This document shows, one piece after another, positions 8,673 to 16,509 of a stretch of DNA of 51,186 nt. The notes under the pieces were generated by a model. The model made no database searches and was not told the DNA's origin. It saw only the letters and a list, made by a program, of their open reading frames with translations. Within the stretch, counting starts at the first letter, position 1. Each line of letters starts with the position of its first letter. The stretch lies in NCBI GenBank assembly GCA_035560415.1, contig DATMZG010000128.1, positions 1 through 51,186 on the forward strand. Direction: 5' to 3'. The position numbers and the translations under genes were made by a program. The stretch is from DATMXT01 sp035560415 (lineage in GTDB: Bacteria > Bacillota > Clostridia > Oscillospirales > Feifaniaceae).

Positions 8673-9206
8673 TCAAGACCCCGCCGTAAGCTCGGGAGCT
8701 ACGGCGGCGGCGTCTTTTACGCCGTTTAAGACGGCGGTCGAGCTGATGGTTGCGCCGGACAGCGTGTCGACCTCCTCAAACGAGGACTTGCCGATGAACT
8801 GTCCCCAGAAGTTCTCTTCGGTCACGCGGGTTCCGACGCCCGAAGTCTCGGAGAGCGACAGAATCTTGAATCCGGAGACGGCGCTGCTCTCGTCAAATCC
8901 GACAGCCATTTCAATGGGGCCGCCAAAGCCCGTGGGGGCCACGAGGACGATTCGGCCGAGCTCGGCGCCGGAGGCGTCGTAGACGAGATATCCAGCCGTC
9001 GCGGCGCTGCCTTCGGGCAGGGCGGCCTCCTCAAAGCGCTCGGCGTCCGGGAAGAAGCTCGAAAACGCCGCGGTCTGTTCGGCCATTTTGAGCTCGGCGA
9101 TTTTAGGCTCGGTGATCTCGTTGACATAGCCTAAGAGCGCTGCCGTCACGAGAGAAATCATGCCGAGCACGAGAACGAGCATGGGGGTGCTTTCTTTGTT
9201 TTTCAT
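8673..9206 (-). CDS. rnfG: Rnf complex subunit G (covalent FMN)
   Basis: A 177-aa protein with a single N-terminal membrane helix (about 8-28) and an extracytoplasmic FMN-binding domain. The flavinylation motif SGATISS is at 150-156, with Thr153 the expected site of the phosphoester-linked FMN added by ApbE. No apbE gene is seen in this window. The start overlaps the rnfD stop by four bases (ATGA), and GGGAGG precedes the ATG. It passes electrons between the membrane subunits. Confidence 0.93.
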   Translation of the reverse strand: MKNKESTPMLVLVLGMISLVTAALLGYVNEITEPKIAELKMAEQTAAFSSFFPDAERFEEAALPEGSAATAGYLVYDASGAELGRIVLVAPTGFGGPIEMAVGFDESSAVSGFKILSLSETSGVGTRVTEENFWGQFIGKSSFEEVDTLSGATISSTAVLNGVKDAAAVAPELTAGS

Positions 9207-10183
9207 GCTTTGACCTCCCCTCCGAAGCGCGCCGGCCTCGTGGCTTTGTCAATAAACCACACCAGCACGTTCATGATGAGAATGGAATAGGAGACGCCTT
9301 CGGCAAAACTGCCGTACTTGCGGATGAACATGGTGATGAGTCCGCAGCCGACGCCGTATAAGAGACGGCCGCGGTCGGTCAGGGGGGAGGTGACATAGTC
9401 GGTCGCCATGAAGAAAGCGCCGATCATGAGGCCGCCGCCGAACACGTTGTAAAACAGGCTCATGGTGCTGTCAAGTCCGCCGGGCGCGAGGTAGGCGATG
9501 ACGGCGACCGTCAGGATATAGCCCACCGGGGTCTCCCACGAGATGACCTTGCGAAACATCATGTAGAGGCCGCCCGCCAGGAGCAGCAGCGCCGAGGTCT
9601 CGCCAAGGCAGCCGGGGCGGGCCCCAAGCAGCTGATTTGCCATGTTGGCGGTGCGGTTTAAGGTCTGGGGCAGCGCGCCCGACTTGAGGGCGGAGAGCGG
9701 CGTCGCCGTCGTGACGGCGTCGGCCGAAATCCACACGGCGGGATTTAGCACCGGCTTGACCCATCCGGTCATCTCGGTCGCCCAGGAGGCGGCTAAGAAG
9801 ACGCGGGCGGCTAAAGCCGGGTTCATGACGTTCTGGCCGATTCCGCCAAACAGCATCTTGACGATGACGATGGCAAAGAAGGCGCCGACCACCGGCATCC
9901 AGAGCGGAGCCGTGACCGGCATGTTGAAGGCCAGCAGGATGCCTGTCACAACGGCCGAAAAGTCGCCCGTCGTGAGCTCCCATTTCATAAAGCGGCAATA
10001 CGCGTATTCGAAAATGACACATGCCGCGACGCAGATGGCCGTCAGCACAAGTGAGCGGAATCCGAACAGGTAAATGCTGCCGATGAGGGCCGGCATGAGG
10101 GCGATGACGACGTTCCGCATCAGCGAGCGGGTAGTCTCCTTCCCCAGCACATGGGGGGAGGATGTCACATGGAGTGTGTTCAT
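9203..10183 (-). CDS. rnfD: Rnf complex subunit D
   Basis: A 326-aa polytopic subunit related to NqrB and thought to form the ion channel of the complex. It starts with the usual clostridial LHVTSSPHV, has many membrane helices, and carries the flavinylation region SADAVTTATPL at 153-163 with Thr161 as the probable covalent FMN site. An AGGGGGGAAAC stretch upstream provides the ribosome site. It follows rnfC by 18 bp and overlaps rnfG by four bases. Confidence 0.94.
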   Translation of the reverse strand: MNTLHVTSSPHVLGKETTRSLMRNVVIALMPALIGSIYLFGFRSLVLTAICVAACVIFEYAYCRFMKWELTTGDFSAVVTGILLAFNMPVTAPLWMPVVGAFFAIVIVKMLFGGIGQNVMNPALAARVFLAASWATEMTGWVKPVLNPAVWISADAVTTATPLSALKSGALPQTLNRTANMANQLLGARPGCLGETSALLLLAGGLYMMFRKVISWETPVGYILTVAVIAYLAPGGLDSTMSLFYNVFGGGLMIGAFFMATDYVTSPLTDRGRLLYGVGCGLITMFIRKYGSFAEGVSYSILIMNVLVWFIDKATRPARFGGEVKA

Positions 10184-10201
10184 AAACTGGTGTTTCCCCC
10201 C

Positions 10202-11542
10202 TTACTTTTTAGCGGCTGCGGCGTTGCGGCGGGCTTCGCCGAGCTTGGCCTTATACAGCCTGAACTTCTGGGTCAGCGGCAGGCGGGCCGGGCAGACATA
10301 GGTGCAGGCGCCGCACTCAATGCAGTTGTCAATGCCGAGCTTGTCGAGCTCCTCGAGGTTGTCCTGGTCGCTGTACATGTTGAGATAGCAGGGCAGCAGC
10401 CTTGTGGGGCAGGTGCGCAGGCACTTGCCGCAGCGGATGCAGTTGGTGGCCGGCGGCAGCACGGCCTCCTCTTTGGACAGCACGAGAATGCCCGAAGTCG
10501 TCTTGATGATGGGGGCCTCGGTCGTGTACTGGGCCTGTCCCATCATGGGTCCGCCCATGATGACCTTGCCGGCCTCTTCCGAGAGCCCCGAGCAGTAGTC
10601 AATGGCGTGCTGGAAAGGCGTGCCGATGCGGCAGAGCAGCACTTTGGGCTCCACTACAATTTTGCCGGTGACCGTGACGACGCGCTCATACGAGGGCGTG
10701 CCGTATTTCCAGGCGCGGTAGAGTGCGCCGCAGGAGTCGACGTTGGTGACCACAGCGCCCACGTCGATGGGCAGTTTTCCGGTCGGCACTTCGCGGCCCA
10801 TGGCGACCTGAATGATCTGCTTCTCGGAGCCCTGCGGGTATTTGGTCTCAAAGACCTTGATGTCGATGTCTGAAGCCCCGCCGATATAGGCTTTGAGGGC
10901 CTCCACTGCGTCCGGCTTGTTGTCCTCGACGCAGATGGTCGCCTTTGGCAGCCCCAGGGCCCGCATGATCATGCGGGCGCCTTCGACGACCTGCTCGGGG
11001 CGGAGGGCCATGATGCGGTGGTCGGAGGAGAGATAGGGCTCGCACTCGGCGCCGTTGATGAGCAGCGCCTCGGCCTTGCCGCATTTAATCGAGGAGGAGA
11101 TTTTGAAGTGAAGGGGAAAGCCGGCGCCGCCCATGCCGACAATGCCGGCCTCACGGGCGATGGCGACGACCTCGTCCGCAGTCAGCTCGGTGACGGGTTT
11201 ATCATACGGCTTGACGGCGGGGTCCGGGGTGTCCTTGCCGTCGTTTTCAATGATGATGCAGGTGGTTTTTGTGCCGCACGGGTGCGCGTAAGGCTCAATC
11301 GCCTTGACCGTGCCCGAGACCGAAGAGTGAATCGGTGCCGATATGGCGGCCGTGGAATCGGCGATTTTCGTGCCGACGAAAACGGCGTCGCCGACTGCGA
11401 CGGTGGGCTGCGCCGGAGCACCTTTATGTTGAGAGAGCGGAATATACAGGGTTTCCGGCGGAGGGAGGGCCTCAATCATCTTTGAGCTGGTTAAGCCCTT
11501 CTGATAATCGGGGTGGATTCCCCCCTTAAATGTTTCAGCCAT
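10202..11542 (-). CDS. rnfC: Rnf complex subunit C (NADH-binding)
   Basis: A 446-aa peripheral subunit and the first gene of the operon. The N-terminal barrel has the family start TFKGGIHP and a biotinyl/lipoyl-like fold. The middle flavin/NADH domain has GMGGAGFPLHFK and NGAECEPYL, as in the NuoF-type fold. Two 4Fe-4S motifs follow near 366 (CIRCGKCLRTCP) and 406 (CIECGACTYVCP). It should reduce NAD+ on the cytoplasmic side with electrons from RnfB through the membrane subunits. A GGAAAGGAG ribosome site and the promoter at 11577-11605 precede it. Confidence 0.95.
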   Translation of the reverse strand: MAETFKGGIHPDYQKGLTSSKMIEALPPPETLYIPLSQHKGAPAQPTVAVGDAVFVGTKIADSTAAISAPIHSSVSGTVKAIEPYAHPCGTKTTCIIIENDGKDTPDPAVKPYDKPVTELTADEVVAIAREAGIVGMGGAGFPLHFKISSSIKCGKAEALLINGAECEPYLSSDHRIMALRPEQVVEGARMIMRALGLPKATICVEDNKPDAVEALKAYIGGASDIDIKVFETKYPQGSEKQIIQVAMGREVPTGKLPIDVGAVVTNVDSCGALYRAWKYGTPSYERVVTVTGKIVVEPKVLLCRIGTPFQHAIDYCSGLSEEAGKVIMGGPMMGQAQYTTEAPIIKTTSGILVLSKEEAVLPPATNCIRCGKCLRTCPTRLLPCYLNMYSDQDNLEELDKLGIDNCIECGACTYVCPARLPLTQKFRLYKAKLGEARRNAAAAKK

Positions 11543-11576
11543 TAAAATAGCTCCTTTCCAAAAAAACGCTGCATAT

Positions 11577-11605
11577 ATAATATATCACGTGTGACAAAAT
11601 TGCAA
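11577..11605 (-). promoter_or_regulatory. SigA-type promoter of the rnf operon
   Basis: On the minus strand TTGCAA (11605-11600) and TATTAT (11582-11577) are separated by 17 bp, about 35 bp before the rnfC start codon. Confidence 0.55.
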
Positions 11606-11705
11606 TGAAAAATGTCTTAGCGGACAAAAATAATTACAAACTTTTGAAGGTATTTTGTGGGAAATAGCTGAAAACCTGTGTGAAAAAAATGACGTAATAA
11701 TTCAG

Positions 11706-11734
11706 TGACAAAGATGGAGTTTTTATGGTATACT
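11706..11734 (+). promoter_or_regulatory. SigA-type promoter of the small-basic-protein/mtnN operon
   Basis: TGACAA (11706-11711) and TATACT (11729-11734) with a 17-bp spacer, followed by AAGGAGG and the GTG start at 11758. It is divergent from the rnf promoter. Confidence 0.55.
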
Positions 11735-11757
11735 AAACAGTAAGGAGGCGAGAAGTC

Positions 11758-12015
11758 GTGAAAAGAAAGAGAATCGACCTCGGCGGCTGTAAGCTCATTC
11801 TGAGAAACGGGAAAGCGCCGCGGATAAAAGTGCCGAAATCCAAACAGCGGGAGATCATCCGCATGATGGACGGCGGCCTCGTGCTTGCCGATAAGGGAAT
11901 CCGGCTCGCCGGCCGGCAGATGAAGCGGATTGCCGGGGAGATGCCGTCCTTTGGCCGCGCCCTGAAGAAAAACGGCAGAAAACTTGCCCGCCGGGTCGGG
12001 AAGAGGATGAAGTAA
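11758..12015 (+). CDS. Small highly basic protein of unknown function
   Basis: An 85-aa protein with GTG start, placed 6 bases after AAGGAGG. About a third of the residues are Lys or Arg and acidic residues are few, giving a strongly basic protein ending in KKNGRKLARRVGKRMK. There is no signal peptide, membrane helix or recognised domain. Such composition suggests nucleic-acid binding, but this is not shown. It ends 4 bp before the MTA/SAH nucleosidase gene and has a good promoter, so it is very probably real and cotranscribed with it. Confidence 0.7.
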   Translation: MKRKRIDLGGCKLILRNGKAPRIKVPKSKQREIIRMMDGGLVLADKGIRLAGRQMKRIAGEMPSFGRALKKNGRKLARRVGKRMK

Positions 12016-12019
12016 AGGC

Positions 12020-12715
12020 ATGAGAGCGGCAATTCTCGGCGCCATGAAAGAGGAGGTCGCAAGCCTCGTCTTGGCCATGGCGGTCGATGAAGTCAAAGAA
12101 AAGGCCGGTAAAACGGTCTATTTGGGGAGCCTTCGGGGCTGTCCCGTCGCCGTCGTGCAGTGCGGCGTCGGCAAAGTGGCGGCGGCAGGCGTCGCACAGC
12201 TGGTCATCAGCGAATTTGGGGCCACTCACGTCTTCAACACGGGGCTTGCGGGCGGCCTGAAAAAGGGGATTAAGGTCGGCGACGTCGTGCTCTCTACGGA
12301 AACCGAGTATTTCGACGTCACGCCGGCCTCAGTCCTAAAAAACAACTTTCCGGCCGGGGGCCGGTACATAGCGGACAAGCATTTGCTTGCCCTCGCCCAA
12401 AAGGCAGTCGCTTCACTCGGGCTCTCGGGCATCACGCATGAGGGCCTTGTGACGACGGGGGACGCCTTCATCACTGAGAGCGCGGAAAAAGCCAAACTGC
12501 TTCAAAAGACAACGGGGGTCTGCAACGACATGGAGGGCGGGGCCATTGCCCAAATCTGTCACGGCAACGGCGTGCCCTTCCTTATTGTGCGCATTATTTC
12601 CGACCTTGCCGACGATACGGCAAAGGACACATACTACGACTTCAAGGCAAAGGCGCCAAAGCTCTGCAACGACGTCATCTGTGAACTCGTGGCATATCTC
12701 GGTCAGGAGGTTTAA
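12020..12715 (+). CDS. mtnN: 5'-methylthioadenosine/S-adenosylhomocysteine nucleosidase
   Basis: A 231-aa enzyme of the PNP/UDP phosphorylase fold that cleaves adenine from MTA and S-adenosylhomocysteine, recycling SAM by-products. Visible active-site features are GAMKEE with catalytic Glu12, the NTGLAGGL loop at 73-80, M171-E172 (ribose binding, here in DMEGGAIAQ) and RIISDLAD with catalytic Asp195. Length matches the family. It is the second gene of an apparent operon and is followed 10 bp later by the YbaK gene. Confidence 0.93.
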   Translation: MRAAILGAMKEEVASLVLAMAVDEVKEKAGKTVYLGSLRGCPVAVVQCGVGKVAAAGVAQLVISEFGATHVFNTGLAGGLKKGIKVGDVVLSTETEYFDVTPASVLKNNFPAGGRYIADKHLLALAQKAVASLGLSGITHEGLVTTGDAFITESAEKAKLLQKTTGVCNDMEGGAIAQICHGNGVPFLIVRIISDLADDTAKDTYYDFKAKAPKLCNDVICELVAYLGQEV

Positions 12716-12725
12716 GAAAAGCGTC

Positions 12726-13205
12726 ATGTCCACTTTAAAAGTACGGGCGTATCTTGAGAGCGCCGGGCTCGGCGACCGAATCCGGGAGTTCGACGAGGGC
12801 GCGACGGCGACGGTCGAGCTGGCGGCGCAGGCCCACGGCTGCGAGACCGGGCGCATTGCCAAAACCATGTCCATGATGACCAAAGACGGCCCCATTGTCG
12901 TCGTCGTCATGGGGGACGCGCGGCTCGACAACCGCAAATTCAAGGACACTTTCGGCGAAAAGCCCCGTTTTTTAAAAGGCGAGGAAGTCGAGCAGTACAC
13001 AGGGCACCCCATCGGCGGCGTCTGCCCCTTTGCGCTTGAAGAGGGGTGCCGTGTCTATCTCGACGCCAGCTTAAAGGAGTTTGAATACGTCTACCCGGCG
13101 GCCGGAGCCCCGAGCAACTCGGTGCATATCTCAATTGAGGAGCTCGAGAGAGTGACGGGCGGCAGCTGGGTCGACGTCACAAAATACTGGGAGCCGCAGG
13201 CGTGA
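12726..13205 (+). CDS. YbaK/ProX-type aminoacyl-tRNA deacylase
   Basis: A 159-aa protein of the YbaK/EbsC superfamily, which hydrolyses mischarged tRNAs in trans. The conserved lysine region is GRIAKTMSMM at about 42-51, and the family glycines occur in TGHPIGGVCPF and in AAGAPSNSVHISIEEL. It most resembles the small stand-alone clostridial proteins usually labelled YbaK/EbsC; the exact tRNA substrate cannot be told. The ATG at 12726 begins the family N-terminus; a longer frame extends back to 12546 but lies inside mtnN. Its stop overlaps the next start (GTGA). Confidence 0.88.
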   Translation: MSTLKVRAYLESAGLGDRIREFDEGATATVELAAQAHGCETGRIAKTMSMMTKDGPIVVVVMGDARLDNRKFKDTFGEKPRFLKGEEVEQYTGHPIGGVCPFALEEGCRVYLDASLKEFEYVYPAAGAPSNSVHISIEELERVTGGSWVDVTKYWEPQA

Positions 13206-13726
13206 GCGCCATAAAAAGCGCCCTTGTGGTCGTCGACTACCAGAAGGACTTTGTCGACGGCGCTCTGGGATTTGCAGGCGCCGAGCTCCTTGACGAAAAA
13301 ATTGCCGCCCGCATCGACAGTGAGCCGGGCGTTGTGATTTTCACCTACGACACCCACGGCGGGGACTATATGGGGACAGCCGAGGGCAAGAAGCTGCCGG
13401 TGCCCCACTGTCTAAAGGATACCCCCGGCTGGGCCTTTTACGGGCGGACGGGCCAAAAAAAGCCGGGCAGGGCCTTTGAAAAGCCGACGTTTGGCTCACT
13501 CGAGCTTGCGAATTATCTGCGGGCGCAAAAGTTCGACCGCGTGGAGCTCTGCGGCCTCGTCTCCCACATCTGCGTCGTCTCAAACGCGGTTTTGGCCAAG
13601 GCGGCGCTGCCCCAAGCCGAGATTGTGGTCGACGCGCGGCTCACGGACGGGTATGACAAGGTGCTGCACGAGGCGGCGCTTGACATCCTCCAAAACCTGC
13701 ACATCACTGTGACAAACAGAGCGTAA
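13202..13726 (+). CDS. Isochorismatase-family cysteine hydrolase (nicotinamidase-like)
   Basis: A 174-aa hydrolase with the cysteine-hydrolase triad Asp12 (VVDYQKDF), Lys94 (FEKPTFGS) and Cys124 (VSHICVVSNA). This fold includes nicotinamidase and isochorismatase. The layout after the first Asp and the metal-type ligands fit the nicotinamidase branch somewhat, but the substrate is uncertain. The GTG start overlaps the upstream stop codon by four bases, which implies translational coupling. It ends the four-gene unit at the terminator 13745-13780. Confidence 0.85.
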   Translation: MSAIKSALVVVDYQKDFVDGALGFAGAELLDEKIAARIDSEPGVVIFTYDTHGGDYMGTAEGKKLPVPHCLKDTPGWAFYGRTGQKKPGRAFEKPTFGSLELANYLRAQKFDRVELCGLVSHICVVSNAVLAKAALPQAEIVVDARLTDGYDKVLHEAALDILQNLHITVTNRA

Positions 13727-13744
13727 ACGAAGAAAGCACTGATT

Positions 13745-13780
13745 AAAAGACCTCCGGACTTGCCGTCCGGAGGTCTTTTT
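13745..13780. terminator. Bidirectional terminator
   Basis: A 15-bp perfect stem (13745-13759 with 13765-13779), loop TTGCC, with T-tracts in both directions. It separates the convergent cysteine-hydrolase and lipoprotein genes. Confidence 0.9.
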
Positions 13781-13822
13781 ACGAATAAATTGCGCTTGCA
13801 TGAACGTTTCATTACACCGGGA

Positions 13823-16147
13823 TTACGGATAAACCCGCACCGCCTCGCCCGAGGAGGCGCTGATGCGGTAGACCTCGTACCCCGGAATCAGCCCGTGGGA
13901 GACCGGCCAGGCGACATAGAGCGTCTCCGATGTGATGCTCTGCAGGTGGGGGAGTTCAAGCGAGTTGCCGTAGCTGGGCGGCGCCTGGCACAGCGCGCGC
14001 AGTGCCCGGTTGGCGATGTTGAACTCATACACCTCGTCGCCTCCGAGCAAATAGGCCCGCATGCCGCGCCCGCCCAGCAGCACCGCGTCCTGCAAGAGCG
14101 GCGCAAACCCGTCCTCAGTGAGTAACCCCATGGGGCCGGGGGAGCCGGACGAGGCGAACACGTTGTTCCAGGTCGTGACAAAGAGCCCGTCTTCTGCCGC
14201 TGCGACAAATGCCGGCTGGCCGCAGCTCTCGGGCAGCTCGCAGATATACTGCTTCTCCTCGGCCCCGGCGGCGAGCCGCTGAATGCTCGTGTGGTAGCTG
14301 CCCTCTTCGAGGCGGCGCGCGGCAATCCAGGTGTACTCGTCGTCCTCGTAGAACACCCGCTCCTCGACCCAGCCCTCGAGCATGGCCGAGTAGACGTCCT
14401 CGCGGGTCTCGGGCGTGTACCGCCAGGGGCCCTCCGGGGGCTGCGGCTCCTCGGACGGGCCGCCCGAGAAGGGGGAGGCGTACCAGAGCTCGTCCCGCTG
14501 CCGCACGGCGCAAATCTGCTGGGTGCCGGTGTCGCCGACCCCGATAAAGACCGTGACCGTGAGCTCTCCGCCCATGACCCACCCCTGCTCGTTTGGTTCG
14601 CCCCAGGCTGCGGCGCCCTTCTGGGGCTTGACGTCGCAGTCGAGCTTTAAGATAAAATAGACGCCCCCCTGCTCTTCGACCGCGATGGCGTTGAGGCGGT
14701 AATCGGTGATTCCGATGGCGCCGCCGGCGTTGAAGAGCCGGCTGAGCAAAACGGCCGGATAGGAGAGCACCGTCCCGTCGACGCCGGAGCTCTCCGACAC
14801 CGTGAGCACGGGGGCGATGGCGTAGGCCGGCGTCGGATAGCCGGAGGGGGAGAGGGATTTGCCGTAGAGCTGCACGGTGGCAAGCGTAAAGAGCGGGGCC
14901 TCGCCGAAAATGCGGTCGGCAACCTGGCGGGGCAGGGCGTATGCCGAGCCCGTCGCAATGTCGGCCACGCGGCACTGTTCGCCCTGCCGCTGGAGCAGCA
15001 CGAGGGTCGCCCCGTTTAAGGCGGCCTGCTCAGCGTCCGACAGCACCGGAACGGTGGAGGAGGGCAGCGACATCAAAAGCTCGTAGTCGGTTCCGCTTCG
15101 GCCGTACCAGCCCGGCCGGTCGCCGAAGGGGGCGGGAAAGAGCGCGTCATAGGCAAAGGGCACCAGCACTTCGCCGTCATACGACAGCGCGCCCCACAGC
15201 CCGCCGCTGCGGGCGACAAGCCCGCCGTCGCCGTATTCGAGCACGAGGTCGGGCAGGGTGCCTTCGAGCACGCCCTGCTCACTACCGTTGGGGTAGACAA
15301 AGCGCCCGACGTTCATGTAGCCGCCGACGCTGTCGAGCTCGCAGGGGTAGACCGTCTCCCCACTCGTCCGGCCAAGCCCGTATTTGCCGTTTTGGGCGTG
15401 AAAGAGCAGGAGTCCCGAGGATGGAAGCCCCCTGATGTCGAGGTATTCTGGGGCGAAGAGCTCCCGGCCTGACAGGGAGAGCAGGCCCACAAGGCCTGAC
15501 GGGAGCTGCTGGCGGTAGCATCCGCCCTCGTCCCGGAGCTTCCCCTCGACCGGGCCGAAGAGGACGCTGCCGTCCCGCGCGCAGACGAGGGTGAAGCCGT
15601 CTTTTTCCACGGGGAAGAAGTCCCGCAGGTAAGTCCTGTCGTACTGCGCGTCGCCTGTCAGCGTCAGCATGCCGTCGACGCCGGACGCGGCTTCCCCCGC
15701 TTCGACAAGAGCGGCGTCGTAGCCCGTCACCGCAAGCGCCGTGCCGTCGTCCGAAAGTTCAAGCCGGCACAAAAAGCCGTAGGGCACCCCGTCAAAGGGG
15801 ATGTACCAAACCGCGCCCTCGACAATGGGGAGCACCCCCATGTCGCCCCCGGAATAGTCGGAGGAGAGGGAGTTGTAGAGAGTCGTCACCCCGCCCGCCT
15901 CCACTGAGAGGTAGGCGATGCCGGAGCCGAAATGCGAAAGCGACACGTCGGGCAGCAGGGTCGCAAGCCCTTGCGCCGAAATGAAAAAAGTCGTCCCGTC
16001 GCAGTAAATCAGGTCGGAAAAGGACTCGCCCGGCGCGCCGTCGACCGTGACGGACGGGGTGTAGAACCCCGCCGCCATCGGCTTTTTCTCGCACCCGGCT
16101 AAAAGCAGCAGGAGCAATATGCAAAAACCGGCGGCCCGTCTTCTCAT
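13823..16147 (-). CDS. WG-repeat-like secreted lipoprotein
   Basis: A 774-aa lipoprotein. The signal peptide LLLLLLAGC has a clear lipobox with Cys19 as the lipid-anchored residue. Residues about 200-350 contain degenerate WG/KWG-type repeats (KYGLGRTSGETVYPCELDSV, LWGALSYDGEVLVPFAYDAL). The C-terminal half has beta-propeller-like strands but no recognised enzyme motif. It probably sits outside the membrane as a binding or structural protein; its role is unknown. GTGAGGTG precedes the ATG. It lies downstream of the MITE-like element, and no partner gene is adjacent. Confidence 0.8.
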   Translation of the reverse strand: MRRRAAGFCILLLLLLAGCEKKPMAAGFYTPSVTVDGAPGESFSDLIYCDGTTFFISAQGLATLLPDVSLSHFGSGIAYLSVEAGGVTTLYNSLSSDYSGGDMGVLPIVEGAVWYIPFDGVPYGFLCRLELSDDGTALAVTGYDAALVEAGEAASGVDGMLTLTGDAQYDRTYLRDFFPVEKDGFTLVCARDGSVLFGPVEGKLRDEGGCYRQQLPSGLVGLLSLSGRELFAPEYLDIRGLPSSGLLLFHAQNGKYGLGRTSGETVYPCELDSVGGYMNVGRFVYPNGSEQGVLEGTLPDLVLEYGDGGLVARSGGLWGALSYDGEVLVPFAYDALFPAPFGDRPGWYGRSGTDYELLMSLPSSTVPVLSDAEQAALNGATLVLLQRQGEQCRVADIATGSAYALPRQVADRIFGEAPLFTLATVQLYGKSLSPSGYPTPAYAIAPVLTVSESSGVDGTVLSYPAVLLSRLFNAGGAIGITDYRLNAIAVEEQGGVYFILKLDCDVKPQKGAAAWGEPNEQGWVMGGELTVTVFIGVGDTGTQQICAVRQRDELWYASPFSGGPSEEPQPPEGPWRYTPETREDVYSAMLEGWVEERVFYEDDEYTWIAARRLEEGSYHTSIQRLAAGAEEKQYICELPESCGQPAFVAAAEDGLFVTTWNNVFASSGSPGPMGLLTEDGFAPLLQDAVLLGGRGMRAYLLGGDEVYEFNIANRALRALCQAPPSYGNSLELPHLQSITSETLYVAWPVSHGLIPGYEVYRISASSGEAVRVYP

Positions 16148-16206
16148 GATTCACCTCACAGGAGTTGTTACGGCAAGTATATCACAGCATGTCCCAAAAA
16201 TAAAGT

Positions 16207-16476
16207 CCGAAAGCCCCGGCGATATCGCCGGGGCTTTCGGCAGGCTGTCGAAAAAGTTATTTTTCGATAGCCTGATTTTCTCGGCCCTCCGAAAGGCCCG
16301 AGAAAATACGGTTGCAATCCTTATTTTTTAATACAATAAAAAAATAAGGCCATCATATGCCGCCCGCCAGCGCGAATTCATTTCGCGCGGTTAGGGCACC
16401 GCTCACTTGGCGGAAAACCCGCAGGTTTTTCGACATTCTACCCGAAAGCCCCAGCGATATCGCCGGGGCTTTCGGG
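16207..16476. repeat. MITE-like hairpin element with imperfect terminal inverted repeats
   Basis: A non-coding block flanked by two near-identical palindromes (16207-16240 and 16441-16476, core AAAGCCCCGGCGATATCG). Next to them the ends share GGGGCTTTCGG and TGTCGAAAAA in inverted orientation (16230-16255 against 16425-16452), giving a terminal inverted repeat of about 26 bp with a 5-6-base divergent patch. Inside are hairpins at 16241-16274, 16275-16307, 16319-16349, 16370-16388 and 16414-16429. This pattern fits a miniature inverted-repeat element or structured intergenic repeat. No target duplication could be defined. Confidence 0.5.
16441..16476 (-). terminator. Terminator-like palindrome after the htrA-like gene
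   Basis: A near-perfect 36-bp palindrome beginning 33 bp after the HtrA stop codon. The T-run is weak, so termination efficiency is uncertain. The same palindrome recurs at 16207-16240. Confidence 0.45.
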
Positions 16477-16509
16477 AGAAGGAAAAGAGGGAAAAATGAA
16501 GAAGAGCGC

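Larger units (their letters stand above)
16148..16509. other. Intergenic region filled by clustered hairpins
   Basis: This 362-bp stretch between the htrA-like and lipoprotein genes holds no ORF. Most of it is the hairpin-rich element described separately. The right-hand hairpin can also act as terminator for the htrA-like gene, and the promoter of the lipoprotein gene must lie in it or just to its left. Confidence 0.6.

Noticed and set aside
6636..11542. Nqr sodium pump rather than Rnf
   Set aside because: The six-ferredoxin-cysteine-set RnfB, the RnfC Fe-S motifs and the gene order CDGEAB are those of Rnf; NqrF is absent.
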